From Mesorhizobium sp. B2-8-5 (GTDB lineage: Bacteria > Pseudomonadota > Alphaproteobacteria > Rhizobiales > Rhizobiaceae): a DNA stretch of 64,000 nucleotides. Below the pieces are notes generated by a model. That model did no database searches. It was not told the origin of the DNA and worked only from the letters and a program-made list of their open reading frames with translations. Location: assembly GCF_006440675.2 (NCBI RefSeq), contig NZ_CP083951.1:5489501-5553500 (forward strand), written 5' to 3'. A program made the position numbers and the translations under genes. This document shows, one piece after another, positions 18,156 through 27,001 of the stretch (the first letter of the stretch is position 1; every line of letters begins with the position of its first letter).

Positions 18156-19034
18156 TCAGACGGCGGACGTCGAATGCGCCCATTCCCAATAGAGCTCGCG
18201 CGCCTTCTTGGCGACCGGTCCGGGCTGCAGGTCGCGGTTTTCGATGCGGGTGATGGGCACCACTTTCGAGTGGTTGCCGGTCGAGAAGATCTCGTCGGCC
18301 TCAAGGAAATCGCGAACCGACAGCGTCTTTTCGGTGGTCGTGAAACCGTAGTCGCCGAGCAGGTTGATGGTGCGCGAGCGGGTGATGCCGGAGAGGAACG
18401 TGCCGTTCGGGGCCGGCGTCATCACGTGGCCATCCTTGACCAGGAAGATGTTGGAGGTTCCGGTCTCGGCGACATTGCCCAGCATATCGAGCACCAGCGC
18501 GTTGTCGAAGCCGCGGTTCTTGGCCTCCAGGATGGCGCGACCGTTGTTGGGGTAAAGGCAGCCGGCCTTGGCGTTGGTCGGCATGGTCTCGATGGTCGGG
18601 CGCCGGAACGGCGAGACACCGACCGAAAAGCCGGATGGCGGGATCATCGGCGATTCGTAGAGGCAAAGACAGAAGCGGGTCGAGGCCGGATCGGCCGGCA
18701 CGCCCATATAGCCGCCATGCTCGGCCCAATACATCGGCCTGATATAGACCGCCGTCTTGCCGTCGAATTTCTTCAGGCCATCCCAGGTCAGGCCGACGAT
18801 CTCCTCGGCGGTCATGGAGGGTTTCAGGCCAAGCGCCGTCGCCGAGGCGTTGACGCGGGCGGAATGAAGCTCGAGGTCGGGCGCCACGCCCTCGAACCAG
18901 CGGCCGCCGTCGAAGACGCTGGTGCCCAGCCACATGGCGTGGCTGCGCGGCCCGAGAATGGCGACGTTGCCCTCGTACCAGTCGCCGTCCACATAGGTCC
19001 AAGTCGCGGTTTGCGCCGCCGCCGCCAATGTCAT
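18156..19034 (-). CDS. ilvE: Branched-chain amino acid aminotransferase (class IV)
   Basis: 292 residues from ATG 19034. It is a fold-type IV PLP enzyme with the Schiff-base lysine at K156 in PTNAKAG and the cofactor-binding NVAETGTSNIFLV segment. The reaction is reversible transamination of Leu, Ile and Val with 2-oxoglutarate. D-amino-acid and aminodeoxychorismate lyase relatives share the fold, but length and motifs fit IlvE. The frame extends upstream through intergenic repeats, giving a false longer N-terminus; GGACGGCGAAC precedes the chosen start. Single-gene unit. Confidence 0.85.
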   Translation of the reverse strand: MTLAAAAQTATWTYVDGDWYEGNVAILGPRSHAMWLGTSVFDGGRWFEGVAPDLELHSARVNASATALGLKPSMTAEEIVGLTWDGLKKFDGKTAVYIRPMYWAEHGGYMGVPADPASTRFCLCLYESPMIPPSGFSVGVSPFRRPTIETMPTNAKAGCLYPNNGRAILEAKNRGFDNALVLDMLGNVAETGTSNIFLVKDGHVMTPAPNGTFLSGITRSRTINLLGDYGFTTTEKTLSVRDFLEADEIFSTGNHSKVVPITRIENRDLQPGPVAKKARELYWEWAHSTSAV

Positions 19035-19183
19035 GTTCGCCGTCCAAATGAGTGATTTCAGGCCGCCATAGGACGATGCTTTGACGGTTGGCGTCAACCG
19101 ACATGGCCAAAAATCGTTGAGGCCAGCCATACTTACAGAGCGTCGCCCGAAGCGGATCGGACAACGCCCGGTAAGTTCTTTTG

Positions 19184-19295
19184 TTTGATGCATGTCGGTT
19201 TCCCAACCGCGACACACTTTTGGGCGACATGCATTATTTGTTTGATGCATGTCGGTTTCCCAAAACCGCGACACACTTTTGGGCGACATGCATTA
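19184..19295. repeat. Two tandem copies of a 53-55-bp palindromic repeat (family C)
   Basis: Copies at 19184-19236 and 19241-19295. Both begin TTTGATGCATGTCGG and end GGGCGACATGCATTA. Each can fold on itself (GCATGTCG/CGACATGC arms). The first copy lacks two A residues in the CCCAAAACC segment. The block lies between divergent ilvE and the haloacid dehalogenase gene. The GCATGTCG...CGACATGC ends match a short repeat that I recall as common in Mesorhizobium. Confidence 0.8.
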
Positions 19296-19347
19296 AAAGC
19301 GCAATCAGCGCTTGCACGGGGCGCATCCTCGCCTCAAAACTCTCGTT

Positions 19348-20010
19348 ATGCATCATGCGGCCTATGTCTTCGACGCCTATGGCACGTTGTTCGACGTGCA
19401 CGCCGCCGTGCGCCGGCATGCTGGCGAGATCGGGCCGAACGGCCAGCTTCTCTCCGAAATCTGGCGCGCCAAGCAGCTCGAATATTCCTGGGTCAGGACG
19501 CTGATGGGCTCATACGCCGACTTCTGGCAGCTGACCGAGCAGGCGCTGGATTTCGCTTTGCGCAAGGTGCCCTCGGCCGATCCGGCGCTGCGGACGAAAC
19601 TGCTCGAAGCTTATTGGCGGCTCGACTGCTATCCGGAAGTGCCCGCCGTGCTGAAAGCGCTCAAGGCCTCGGGCGCGAAGCTCGCGATCCTCTCCAACGG
19701 CTCGCCCGAAATGCTCGACGCGGCGGTCAAGTCCGCGGCGCTCGACCAGATCCTCGACGACGTGTTTTCGGTCGACCAGGTCAAACGCTTCAAGACCGAC
19801 CCGTCGGTCTACGACCTGGTGGTCACTGGCTGGCGGCTCTATCCGGGCGCGGTGTCGTTCCAGTCGTCGAACCGCTGGGACATCGCCGGCGCGACCAAGT
19901 TCGGTTTCCGTACGGTCTGGATCAACCGGACCGACCAGCCGGATGAATACCGCGACTTTCAGCCGGGCTTGATCCTGCCTTCGCTCGAAGGTCTCCTGGC
20001 AGGCGCCTGA
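19348..20010 (+). CDS. Haloacid dehalogenase, type II (HAD superfamily)
   Basis: 220 residues. The HAD motifs are in order: nucleophile D9 in VFDAYGTLFD, Ser/Asn in LSNGSPEML, Lys in KRFKTDPSVYDL, and SSNRWDIAGA, which is typical of L-2-haloacid dehalogenases rather than phosphatases. The reaction would be hydrolysis of L-2-haloalkanoates to the D-2-hydroxy acids in the cytoplasm. The natural substrate may be another small acid. ATG 19348 is chosen because MHHAAYVFDAYGT gives the standard distance from start to nucleophile. Confidence 0.85.
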   Translation: MHHAAYVFDAYGTLFDVHAAVRRHAGEIGPNGQLLSEIWRAKQLEYSWVRTLMGSYADFWQLTEQALDFALRKVPSADPALRTKLLEAYWRLDCYPEVPAVLKALKASGAKLAILSNGSPEMLDAAVKSAALDQILDDVFSVDQVKRFKTDPSVYDLVVTGWRLYPGAVSFQSSNRWDIAGATKFGFRTVWINRTDQPDEYRDFQPGLILPSLEGLLAGA

Positions 20011-20182
20011 GACCTCTGTTGCTGCAGCGCAACAGCTGTGGCGCGGTCACAGCTTCGCCTTTTTCTGTCCACCCTCAGGCCAGAATTGGAACCGCCTATC
20101 GCCGCCGACTGTTATGAATGCCGTCGGCGACGTGCCCGCGGATTCATGCTTTCTTGCGAATTAAGACCTAGAAAAGGCAACC

Positions 20183-21004
20183 ATGTCAGACGCTTCCTTC
20201 CGCCTCAGCCGCCGTGGCTTCCTCAATTTCACAGCCCTTGGCGCTGCTTCGGCCGCCGTGTCCGCGTGCACCACCACCGGTCCGGGCCCCGCTCCCATCC
20301 AGCCGCCACCGCCGGCCTATGTCGAGCCGCCCCTCGGCGATTACGAGACGATGTATGGCGCGATGTCGGACAATGGCTTCGACCTGCCGGCCATCCCGGT
20401 CAACAAGATCGATCACAAATTCTTGCGCCAGATCGTCCCCGATCCGACCGGACAGCGCCCGGGCACCATCGTCGTCGATACCACCGGCCACTTTCTCTAT
20501 CTGGTGCGCGAGGGCGGTCAGGCGATCCGCTACGGCGTCGGCCTCGGCCGCGCCGGCTTCGAATGGTCGGGCGACGCCGTCGTGCAGTGGAAGCAGAAGT
20601 GGCCGAAATGGACGCCGCCGGACGAGATGGTCGCCCGCCAGCCGGAACTGACCCAATACAGCGCCAAGAATGGCGGCATGCTGGGCGGCCTGAAGAACCC
20701 GCTCGGGGCGCGTGCGCTTTATCTGTTCCAAGGCAACCAGGACACGCTCTACCGCCTGCACGGCTCGCCCGAATGGTGGTCGATCGGCAAGTCGGTATCG
20801 TCAGGCTGCGTGCGCCTGATCAACCAGGACATCATCGACCTCTACGACCGCGTGCCGACCAAGACGCCGGTCATCGTGACGGCCAATATCGGCGCGCCGG
20901 AAGAGGACATGCCGGAGCGCAAGGCGATCCCGATCGACAACGGGGTGCCGACGGGCTCGATCCTGCTCGGTCCGGTGAAGAAACTTACCAACGAGATTTT
21001 CTAA
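20183..21004 (+). CDS. L,D-transpeptidase (YkuD family), exported
   Basis: 273 residues. The N-terminus has a twin-arginine pattern (SRRGFLNFTALG) and a Cys at residue 29 after SAAVSA, so it may be a Tat-exported lipoprotein. A Pro-rich linker follows, then the YkuD domain with H193 (RLHGSPEWW) and nucleophile C209 in SVSSGCVRLIN. These enzymes make 3-3 cross-links or attach proteins to peptidoglycan. Genomes of this group carry many paralogues. Single gene, convergent with the MocR-type regulator, 12 bp away. Confidence 0.9.
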   Translation: MSDASFRLSRRGFLNFTALGAASAAVSACTTTGPGPAPIQPPPPAYVEPPLGDYETMYGAMSDNGFDLPAIPVNKIDHKFLRQIVPDPTGQRPGTIVVDTTGHFLYLVREGGQAIRYGVGLGRAGFEWSGDAVVQWKQKWPKWTPPDEMVARQPELTQYSAKNGGMLGGLKNPLGARALYLFQGNQDTLYRLHGSPEWWSIGKSVSSGCVRLINQDIIDLYDRVPTKTPVIVTANIGAPEEDMPERKAIPIDNGVPTGSILLGPVKKLTNEIF

Positions 21005-21016
21005 GCGGTTGGTTCG

Positions 21017-22447
21017 TCAGCGGTGCTCGGCCAATATGGTGGCCAGCACGGCAACGCCGCGCCGCAACGCATCCGCATCGAGCCCGGCATAGCCAAGAAT
21101 GAAGCCGGCCGTTTCCGGACGCGGCCCGCCCGGATCATAGAGTGGCGACACCGCATAAACGCCGATACCGGCGGTGCGCGCCGCAGCGATGATCGCCGCT
21201 TCGCGTCCAGCATCGATACCGTTCATCCAAGCAACGACATGCAGGCCAGTCTCGGCCCCGGCGACGGTAACCCGCGACCCCAGATGTTCAGTCAAAGCCT
21301 GCAGCAGGATGCCCCTGCGCTCGGCGTTCTTCCTGCGAATGCTGCGCACGTGGCGCTCGTAGGCGCCGCTCGCCAGCAACTCGGCCAGCACGTCCTGTTC
21401 CAGCATCGGAGCATGCCGGTCGGTCAGGCGCTTGGCCTCGCCGAACGCCCGGCGCAGGCTGGCGGGGACGACGAGATAGCCGAGCCTCAAGGTCGGCGAG
21501 AGCGTCTTGGACAGCGTTCCGACATAGATGACGCTATCCGCGTCGAGGGCCTGCAGAGGCGGGATCGGGCTGATGTCGTGACGGTATTCGCCGTCATAAT
21601 CGTCTTCCACAATATAGGCCCCTGTGCCGGCGGCCCAGGCCAGCAGCGAACGCCGCCGCGTCGCCGAAAGCACGCCACCGAGCGGAAACTGGTGCGAAGG
21701 CGTCACATAGGCGAGACGGGCCGGCGGCAGCGTATCCGTCCTTAGCCCTTCCGCGTCGACGGCAACGGGCACGGCGACGCCTCCGGCCGCCACGAAGGCG
21801 TGGCGTGCCAGCGGATAGCCGGGGTTCTCGATCACAAAGGGGTCACCGGGGTCGAGCAGCAGCCGCGCGCAGAGGTCCAACCCCTGCTGCGAGCCGTTGA
21901 CGATGACGATCTGGTCCGGCGTGCAACTGATGCCGCGAGCCCGCCAGAGATAGGCCTGAAGCGCGTTGCGCAGAACGGAAGACCCCTGAGGATCGCCATA
22001 GCGCAGCCGCGCGGCGCGCCGCAGGATCGCCTTGTTCGACGCGCGCCGCCAGGCCAGCACCGGGAAGTCCGCACCGGACAACTCGCCATAGCGGAAATCC
22101 GCGAGCTTGGCTGGTTGCCCTTCCGTAGGCGCAGGCAAGGCCAGCAACCGTCGTGCGAATGCCGAGAGGTTGCGTGGCGAAGCGGCTGCGATGGGCGCCT
22201 CTCCCGACGCCCTCTCCAACCCCGGAGCAACGATGGCGCGCGCACCATGCCGGATGATCAGATAGCCTTCGGCGTCGAGCTGATTGTAAGCGGCCGTCAC
22301 CGTGGTTCGCGAGGCGCCCCACTCGGTCGCAAAAGCCCGCGTCGACGGAAGGCGATCGCCTGGCCGATAGGCGCCGCTGTGGATCTGCTCCTTGATCGCC
22401 GCGATGATCCGCCGCGCGACGCCGTCCTGCTCCGACTGGACCACCAA
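21017..22447 (-). CDS. MocR/PdxR-type GntR regulator with aminotransferase domain
   Basis: 476 residues. The N-terminal GntR winged helix covers about 10-75 (PGDRLPSTRAFATEWGASRTTV). The C-terminal fold-type I aminotransferase domain has the PLP-lysine K314 in GTLSKTLSP and Asp in EDDYDGEYR. MocR proteins use PLP or its adducts as effector. It is divergent from paiB, with 73 bp between starts, and probably controls paiB and the LysE exporter. Its substrate cannot be read from sequence; vitamin B6, GABA or taurine are known effectors in the family. Confidence 0.88.
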   Translation of the reverse strand: MVVQSEQDGVARRIIAAIKEQIHSGAYRPGDRLPSTRAFATEWGASRTTVTAAYNQLDAEGYLIIRHGARAIVAPGLERASGEAPIAAASPRNLSAFARRLLALPAPTEGQPAKLADFRYGELSGADFPVLAWRRASNKAILRRAARLRYGDPQGSSVLRNALQAYLWRARGISCTPDQIVIVNGSQQGLDLCARLLLDPGDPFVIENPGYPLARHAFVAAGGVAVPVAVDAEGLRTDTLPPARLAYVTPSHQFPLGGVLSATRRRSLLAWAAGTGAYIVEDDYDGEYRHDISPIPPLQALDADSVIYVGTLSKTLSPTLRLGYLVVPASLRRAFGEAKRLTDRHAPMLEQDVLAELLASGAYERHVRSIRRKNAERRGILLQALTEHLGSRVTVAGAETGLHVVAWMNGIDAGREAAIIAAARTAGIGVYAVSPLYDPGGPRPETAGFILGYAGLDADALRRGVAVLATILAEHR

Positions 22448-22520
22448 AAACCTTCAAAACTGGATATTCCAAGCAAGCCAGACATCCGGCATCTTTTCTT
22501 GGAACGCAAGGAGTTTTGCC

Positions 22521-23144
22521 ATGTACACACCGCCCGCCTTTCGCGACGACGATCATGAGAGCCTCACCGCCACGATCCGCGCCGCGCGGCTGGCAATCCT
22601 GGTCACCGCCACGGCCGATGGCCCGCTGGCGACGCCTCTGCCGCTTTTCCTCGATGAGAACGAGGGCGAGCACGGCGTGATCTACGGCCATGTCGCAAAG
22701 GCAAACCCGCAATGGCGCATGCCACCACTGGGCGACGGCCTGGCGATGTTCATGGGCCCGGACGCCTATGTGACGCCGGCCTGGTATCAGACCAAGCAGG
22801 AGACCGGGAAGGTGGTGCCGACCTGGAACTATGTCGCCGTCCACGCCCATGGGCCGATCGAGTTCTTCGAGGATGCCGACAGGCTGCTCGAGGTGGTGAC
22901 CCGCCTGACCAACCTGCATGAGGGCGAGCGCGCAGCACCCTGGGCCGTGTCGGACGCACCGGCGGATTTCATCAAGTCGCAGCTGAAGGGCATTGTCGGC
23001 CTGCGCATGCCGATTACGAAGCTCGAAGGCAAGCGCAAGATGAGCCAGAACCGCAACGCGGCCGATCGCGCCGGCGTCGTGTCCGGCCTGTCATCGAGCG
23101 AGCGGCCGTCCGACCGCGCGGTCGCTCCGCTCATTCCGGTGTGA
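22521..23144 (+). CDS. paiB: PaiB family FMN-binding negative regulator
   Basis: 207 residues of the split-barrel flavin-binding fold. It begins MYTPPAFRDDD and has GVIYGHVAKANPQW (residues about 53-66), VPTWNYVAVHAHG and a C-terminal GLRMPITKLEGKRKMSQNR, all PaiB signatures. AAGGAGTTTTGCC before ATG 22521 is an excellent ribosome site. In Bacillus PaiB is linked to degradative-enzyme and sporulation control; in proteobacteria its role is unclear. It is the first gene of a likely unit with the LysE exporter. Confidence 0.88.
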   Translation: MYTPPAFRDDDHESLTATIRAARLAILVTATADGPLATPLPLFLDENEGEHGVIYGHVAKANPQWRMPPLGDGLAMFMGPDAYVTPAWYQTKQETGKVVPTWNYVAVHAHGPIEFFEDADRLLEVVTRLTNLHEGERAAPWAVSDAPADFIKSQLKGIVGLRMPITKLEGKRKMSQNRNAADRAGVVSGLSSSERPSDRAVAPLIPV

Positions 23145-23169
23145 AGACTGGCCGGTGTGAAGACCGGCC
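23138..23169. repeat. 16-bp tandem duplication
   Basis: GGTGTGAAGACTGGCC followed directly by GGTGTGAAGACCGGCC, one mismatch. The first copy contains the paiB stop codon; the second lies in the 48-bp gap before lysE. It is probably a recent slippage or duplication. Confidence 0.7.
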
Positions 23170-23192
23170 CTGCGCTTTCAAGAGAGTCCATC

Positions 23193-23843
23193 ATGCCGGA
23201 TTTGACCCAATTCGCCTTGTACTTCGCCGCGGCATTCCTGCTTGCCATTACACCGGGGCCGGGCATCTTCTATGTCGCCGCACGCACGCTGGCTGGAGGA
23301 CGCGCGGAAGGCATTGCCTCGAGTGTCGGGACGGGCCTCGGCGGCATGGTCCATGTGCTTGCCGGCAGCCTGGGTGTTTCAGCTATCGTGCTCGCCAGCG
23401 CGGAGCTGTTCACGGCGCTGAAGCTGATCGGTGCCCTCTACCTCGTCTGGCTGGGCTTCCGCACCTTCCAGTCCGCGCGCCGCGAGGCAAAGACGATGCT
23501 GGAAGGCGGGACGCTGTCGCCTGCCGTCGGCACTGGCCGAGCGTTTCGCGAAGGCGTGCTGGTCGAGGCCTTGAACCCAAAGACGGCCGCCTTCTTCCTG
23601 GCCTTCATTCCGCAATTCGTGAACCTGGGCGCCGGCCACGTCGCCCTGCAATTCATGGTCCTTGGCTTCATATCGGTGACGCTCAATACAGTGGCCGATG
23701 TCGTGGTCGCTTTTGCGGCGAGCCGCATCCGGCAAGGCGCGGCCGGGCGCGCCAGCACCATACGCCGGCTGCGGGAGGCCTCCGGCGGCGCTATGATCGC
23801 GCTCGGCATGGGCCTGGCCATAGCCAAGCGCCCCGCCCTTTGA
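23193..23843 (+). CDS. LysE/RhtB family amino-acid exporter
   Basis: 216 residues with six predicted membrane segments and the LysE signature ITPGPGIFYVAARTLAGGRAEG near residue 20. ALNPKTAAFFLAFIPQF lies at about 129. It exports an amino acid or homoserine-lactone-like compound across the inner membrane. AGAGAG precedes ATG 23193. Position after paiB and opposite a MocR regulator suggests PLP- or amino-acid-dependent control. Confidence 0.88.
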   Translation: MPDLTQFALYFAAAFLLAITPGPGIFYVAARTLAGGRAEGIASSVGTGLGGMVHVLAGSLGVSAIVLASAELFTALKLIGALYLVWLGFRTFQSARREAKTMLEGGTLSPAVGTGRAFREGVLVEALNPKTAAFFLAFIPQFVNLGAGHVALQFMVLGFISVTLNTVADVVVAFAASRIRQGAAGRASTIRRLREASGGAMIALGMGLAIAKRPAL

Positions 23844-23973
23844 TTGCCCGGCGACGTTCAGCGGACGGTCGACGAGGCCTCGACGATCGCGTCGATGGCC
23901 ATGACGTCGCATGTGTTGCACAACGCATGCCTATGCGACAGATGAAGCAGCCATTCGGGCCGAAAGGAATTCC

Positions 23974-24813
23974 ATGCAACCGGTTGCCAGCCGCCCCGAT
24001 CCGGTCGCGATCGCCGTGGCGCCAAATGGTGGCCGGCGCACGAAGGCCGATCATCCCGCCTTGCCGATCACACCAGATGAGTTGGCGCATGTGGCCGCGG
24101 CTTCGCTCGACTCGGGCGCCGCCATGATCCATGTCCATGTCCGCGACCGCGACGGACATCACCTGCTCGACGCCGAAGCCTACCGGACCGCAACCGCGGC
24201 GATCAGGGCCAGTGTCGACGAACGGCTCGTCGTCCAGATCACCAGCGAGGCACTGGGCATCTATCGGCCCGAACAGCAGATGCGGGTGGTGCTGGAAGCG
24301 CGGCCCGAGGCGGTTTCACTGGCCCTGCGCGAGTTGTTGCCCGACCAAACTTACGAAGCGGGTTTCGCCGCATTCCTTGAAACGCTGCGCAGGGAGAAGA
24401 TCACACCGCAGATCATCCTCTACACTCCCGAGGAGGCAACCTATCTCGCGATGCTCGCGGGCCGCGGCCTGATCCCCTTCGACAATCTGCCGGTTCTCTA
24501 TGTGCTCGGCCGCTACGCGGTTGGACAGACGTCCCGCCCGGCCGACCTGCTGCCTTTCTTGGCCCCGGGCACTGCCGCTGCAAGCCATTGGATGGTCTGC
24601 GCCTTCGGCAACCAGGAGACGGCGTGCGTGACGGCAGCCGCGCTGCTTGGCGGGAACGCGCGCGTCGGGTTCGAGAACAATCTTTTCCTGCCCGATGGAA
24701 CACCGGCTTCGGGAAATCAGGACCTTGTCGCGGCCACCAAGCGATCAGTCGAAGCCTGCGGGCTCACCCTCGCCAATGCGGACACGCTTAGAGGCCAGTG
24801 GGACGCCGCCTGA
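23974..24813 (+). CDS. BKACE family beta-keto acid cleavage enzyme (DUF849)
   Basis: 279 residues of a TIM barrel. The zinc-binding segment HVHVRDRDG lies near residue 49, VAPNGGRRTKADHPALP near the N-terminus and FENNLFLPDG near residue 230. BKACE enzymes condense a beta-keto acid with acetyl-CoA, giving acetoacetate and a new CoA ester; the founding member acts on 3-keto-5-aminohexanoate in lysine fermentation. The substrate here is unknown. It is convergent with the disrupted catabolic operon, 61 bp from its end, so a link is possible but not shown. AAAGGAATTCC before ATG 23974 fixes the start. Confidence 0.85.
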   Translation: MQPVASRPDPVAIAVAPNGGRRTKADHPALPITPDELAHVAAASLDSGAAMIHVHVRDRDGHHLLDAEAYRTATAAIRASVDERLVVQITSEALGIYRPEQQMRVVLEARPEAVSLALRELLPDQTYEAGFAAFLETLRREKITPQIILYTPEEATYLAMLAGRGLIPFDNLPVLYVLGRYAVGQTSRPADLLPFLAPGTAAASHWMVCAFGNQETACVTAAALLGGNARVGFENNLFLPDGTPASGNQDLVAATKRSVEACGLTLANADTLRGQWDAA

Positions 24814-24874
24814 AGGGCGCGCGAGCGGTTGATCGCCAAAATGGACATCGAGATCGGCTGATCGCACTTCAACG

Positions 24875-25685
24875 CTAGAGATCCACCGCGGCCTTGAAAG
24901 CGGCAAGCTCCTCGTCGGCGATCGGCACGACGTGCTGCGGCTCGGGATAGGAGCCGGTGCGCACGTCGGCGATGAACTCGCGATAGGCGGCGATGCGCTC
25001 GCGCTGCAGCCGCTCGAATTCGGCGGCGAAGTTGCGATAGGTCTTGGCGTGGCGCGGCTTGTGCCCGGCGGTGTGGCCAAGCACGTCCTCACTGAAAAGA
25101 TATTGCGCGTCGGCATGGGGGCCGGCGCCCATGCCGAGCATGATCATCGGCGTGTTCCTGGTGATCAGTTCGGCGATGCGGTCCGGCACCACTTCCAATT
25201 CGGCGCCGAAGCAGCCGATGGCTTCGAGGCGTTTCACGTGGTCCCACCCGGCGCGCACTCTCGGCCGTCCTGCCGACGGCCTTGAAGCCGCCGGTCCAGG
25301 TGCATTGCGAGGGGATCAGGCCGACATGGGCGATGATCGGCACGGCGTTGTCGCAGAGCGTTTTCTGGATATCGAGCGAGGCGGCGCAGTAGAAGCAGTC
25401 GCCGCCCATGCGCGTAAAGTGATAGGCGGCGCCGAGATAGTCATGCGCCGAGACCAGATCGCCGGCGGGGCCATAGGGAAGCCCGACCTGGACGAAGCAG
25501 CGGCCCGCGGCCTCGCGCATCTCAGGCGAGAAGAAGCGTCCTTCGATCGACAGCATGTCGACGCCGGCCGCGTTCGCCGCCGCCGCCTCTTCGAGCGAGG
25601 TGACGTAGAGCATCGAAATCTTTTGTCCGCGCGCCTTCATGGCGCGGATGTCGGCGACGGTCGGACGGTTGTTCTTGGTGACCAT
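24875..25685 (-). pseudogene. PanB-like 3-methyl-2-oxobutanoate hydroxymethyltransferase, frameshifted
   Basis: The first frame (from 25685) gives PanB-like sequence: DIRAMKARGQKISML, AAAANAAGVDMLSIEG, AVPIIAHVGLIPSQ, GGFKAVGRTAESA. After about position 25255 the homology continues in another frame: WDHVKRLEAIGCFGAELEVVP, then ITRNTPMIMLGMGAGPHADAQYLFSEDVLG. One missing base around CGGGTGGGACC explains the break; a T restoring GTG TGG GAC would give an uninterrupted protein of about 270 residues, the normal size. PanB uses methylene-tetrahydrofolate to hydroxymethylate ketoisovalerate; here the catabolic operon suggests a related aldol-type reaction. It follows the isomerase gene by 10 bp. 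A sequencing error cannot be excluded. Confidence 0.75.
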
Positions 25686-25695
25686 TTTCGTTCCC

Positions 25696-26180
25696 TCAGA
25701 TAGTGAAAGCGTTGCGGAAGGCCTCGAGCGCCGCTTCGGGATCGCCGGAAGCGAACGCTTCCATGCCGACCGGCCCGCGATAGCCCATATCCTTCAGCGC
25801 GCCGGCGATGCCGCGATAGTTGATCTCGCCGGTGCCGGGCTCCATGCGCCCCGGCACGTCCGCCACCTGGACCTCGCCGATCCATGGCAGGCAGGCGCGG
25901 CAGAGCTCGATCAAATTCCCCTCGCCGATCTGCGCGTGGTAGAGGTCGAGGTTGAGGCGCAGGCCCGGCCGGTTGACGCTCGACACCAGCGCCAGCGTGT
26001 CCTCGGCGCGCGCGAAGGGCACGCCGGGATGATCGACCGGCAGGTTGAGGTTCTCCAGCGTGAAGGTAACGCCTTCCGCTTCGGCAAGATCGGCGACGCG
26101 GTTAAGCGTATCGCGCGCCTTGAGCCACATCGCGCCGGTGACCGTCTCGCACGGGCTGACCGGCAGACCACCCTCGCCTA
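25696..26180 (-). pseudogene. Hydroxypyruvate isomerase-like gene, 3' part (cut by IS)
   Basis: About 160 codons of the C-terminal two thirds of a hydroxypyruvate-isomerase-type TIM barrel: GVTFTLENLNLPVDHPG, LNLDLYHAQIGEGN, GEVQVADVPGR, PGTGEINYRGI, and GPVGMEAFASGDPEAAL. Metal-binding Glu, Asp, His and Glu of the family are present. The 5' part lies on the other side of the IS. Joining the parts at the duplicated TA gives an uninterrupted 260-residue protein, the usual length of this family. The enzyme interconverts hydroxypyruvate and tartronate semialdehyde, or acts on a related keto sugar. Confidence 0.85.
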
Positions 26181-26197
26181 GGGCTTGTTGAGATTCA
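26181..26197. repeat. Left terminal inverted repeat of the IS
   Basis: GGGCTTGTTGAGATTCA, preceded by the TA target duplication. It pairs with 26985-27001. Confidence 0.85.
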
Positions 26198-26949
26198 TCG
26201 TGAGTTTATGACGGCGGCAGCGAGATGGATGATGGCACTGAAACTCTGGTCGGTTTTGTCGGCGCGCATGGCGATACGTTTGAATTCCTTGAGTTTGCAG
26301 AAGAAGTTTTCGATCAGATGACGCCATTTGTACATCTCGGCATCGAGCGGCAGCGGCTTTGCACGGCGCGGGTGCTGAGAAATGACGACCTTGGCGCCGC
26401 GCTCGTTCAGATCGGTGATGATGACGTTGCTGTCGAAGGCCTTATCGGCGATCAGAGCGTCGAAGCAGAGGCCCGCGATGAGCGGTTCAACACCGACCGT
26501 ATCGAACCGCTGGCCCGGCAGCAGGACAAAGCGCACGAGATTGCCAAGCGCGTCGGTAAGCGCCAAGATCTTGGTCGTCATGCCGCCTTTGGAGCGACCA
26601 ATGGCCTGGCTCTGAGTCCCCCTTTTGCGCCCTGGCCGTGGCGATGGACTTTGACGATGGTTGCGTCGACCATGGCGTATTCCATGTCCGGTTCGTCCGA
26701 GCAGGCCTCGAAAAGCCGAATGAAAACATCGGCTTTGACCCAACCGCGGTATCGCGTGAAGACGCTGTTCCACTTGCCGAAGAAGGCTGGCAGATCGCGC
26801 CATGGGCTTCCAGTGCGCACGATCCAAAGAACCGCTTCAACAAACAGGCGATTGTCACCTCCGCTTCGTCCAGGGTCTATCGCCTTACCCAGACAATGCG
26901 GTTCCATCCTCGCCCACTGGGCGTCCGTCAGCACGAATCGTTCCATCAA
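26195..26949 (-). CDS. IS427-type transposase, two frames joined by -1 frameshift
   Basis: OrfA starts at ATG 26949 (MMERFVLTDAQWARMEPHCLG) and holds the N-terminal helix-turn-helix domain, GSPWRDLPAFFGKWNSVF and the first catalytic Asp (MVDATIVKVHRHG). OrfB, one base back, continues with TQSQAIGRSKGGMTTKI, the second Asp in ALIADKAFDSN and the Glu in ENFFCKLKEFKRIAMRADK. The frames overlap at AAAAGGGGG (26626-26618), where slipping from A-AAA-GGG by one base joins them into a protein of about 251 residues. This is the usual expression mode of the group, so the element is probably active. Confidence 0.85.
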
Positions 26950-26984
26950 AAGCTTGAATCACGACCAAGCCAAGATGGGAATCC

Positions 26985-27001
26985 TGAATATCAACAAACC
27001 T
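26985..27001. repeat. Right terminal inverted repeat of the IS
   Basis: Read inward on the minus strand it is AGGTTTGTTGATATTCA. It is followed outward by the second TA. Confidence 0.85.

Larger units (their letters stand above)
26181..27001. mobile_element. IS5-family (IS427-type) insertion sequence, complete
   Basis: An 821-bp element. The ends are imperfect inverted repeats, GGGCTTGTTGAGATTCA at the left and AGGTTTGTTGATATTCA at the right (14 of 17 match). It is flanked on both sides by TA (26179-26180 and 27002-27003), so the target was CTAG with TA duplicated. The transposase is encoded in two overlapping frames on the minus strand with the DDE residues present. The element interrupts the hydroxypyruvate isomerase gene in the same orientation as that gene. 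Confidence 0.92.

Noticed and set aside
22467..22504. TTCCAAG/CTTGGAA arms between the MocR-type regulator and paiB as its operator
   Set aside because: Arms are short and 24 bp apart, and one overlaps the paiB ribosome-site region; MocR sites are usually direct repeats, so support is too weak.
23974..24813. BKACE gene as the last member of the rhizopine-like operon
   Set aside because: It is on the opposite strand and convergent, so it is not co-transcribed; a metabolic link remains only a possibility.
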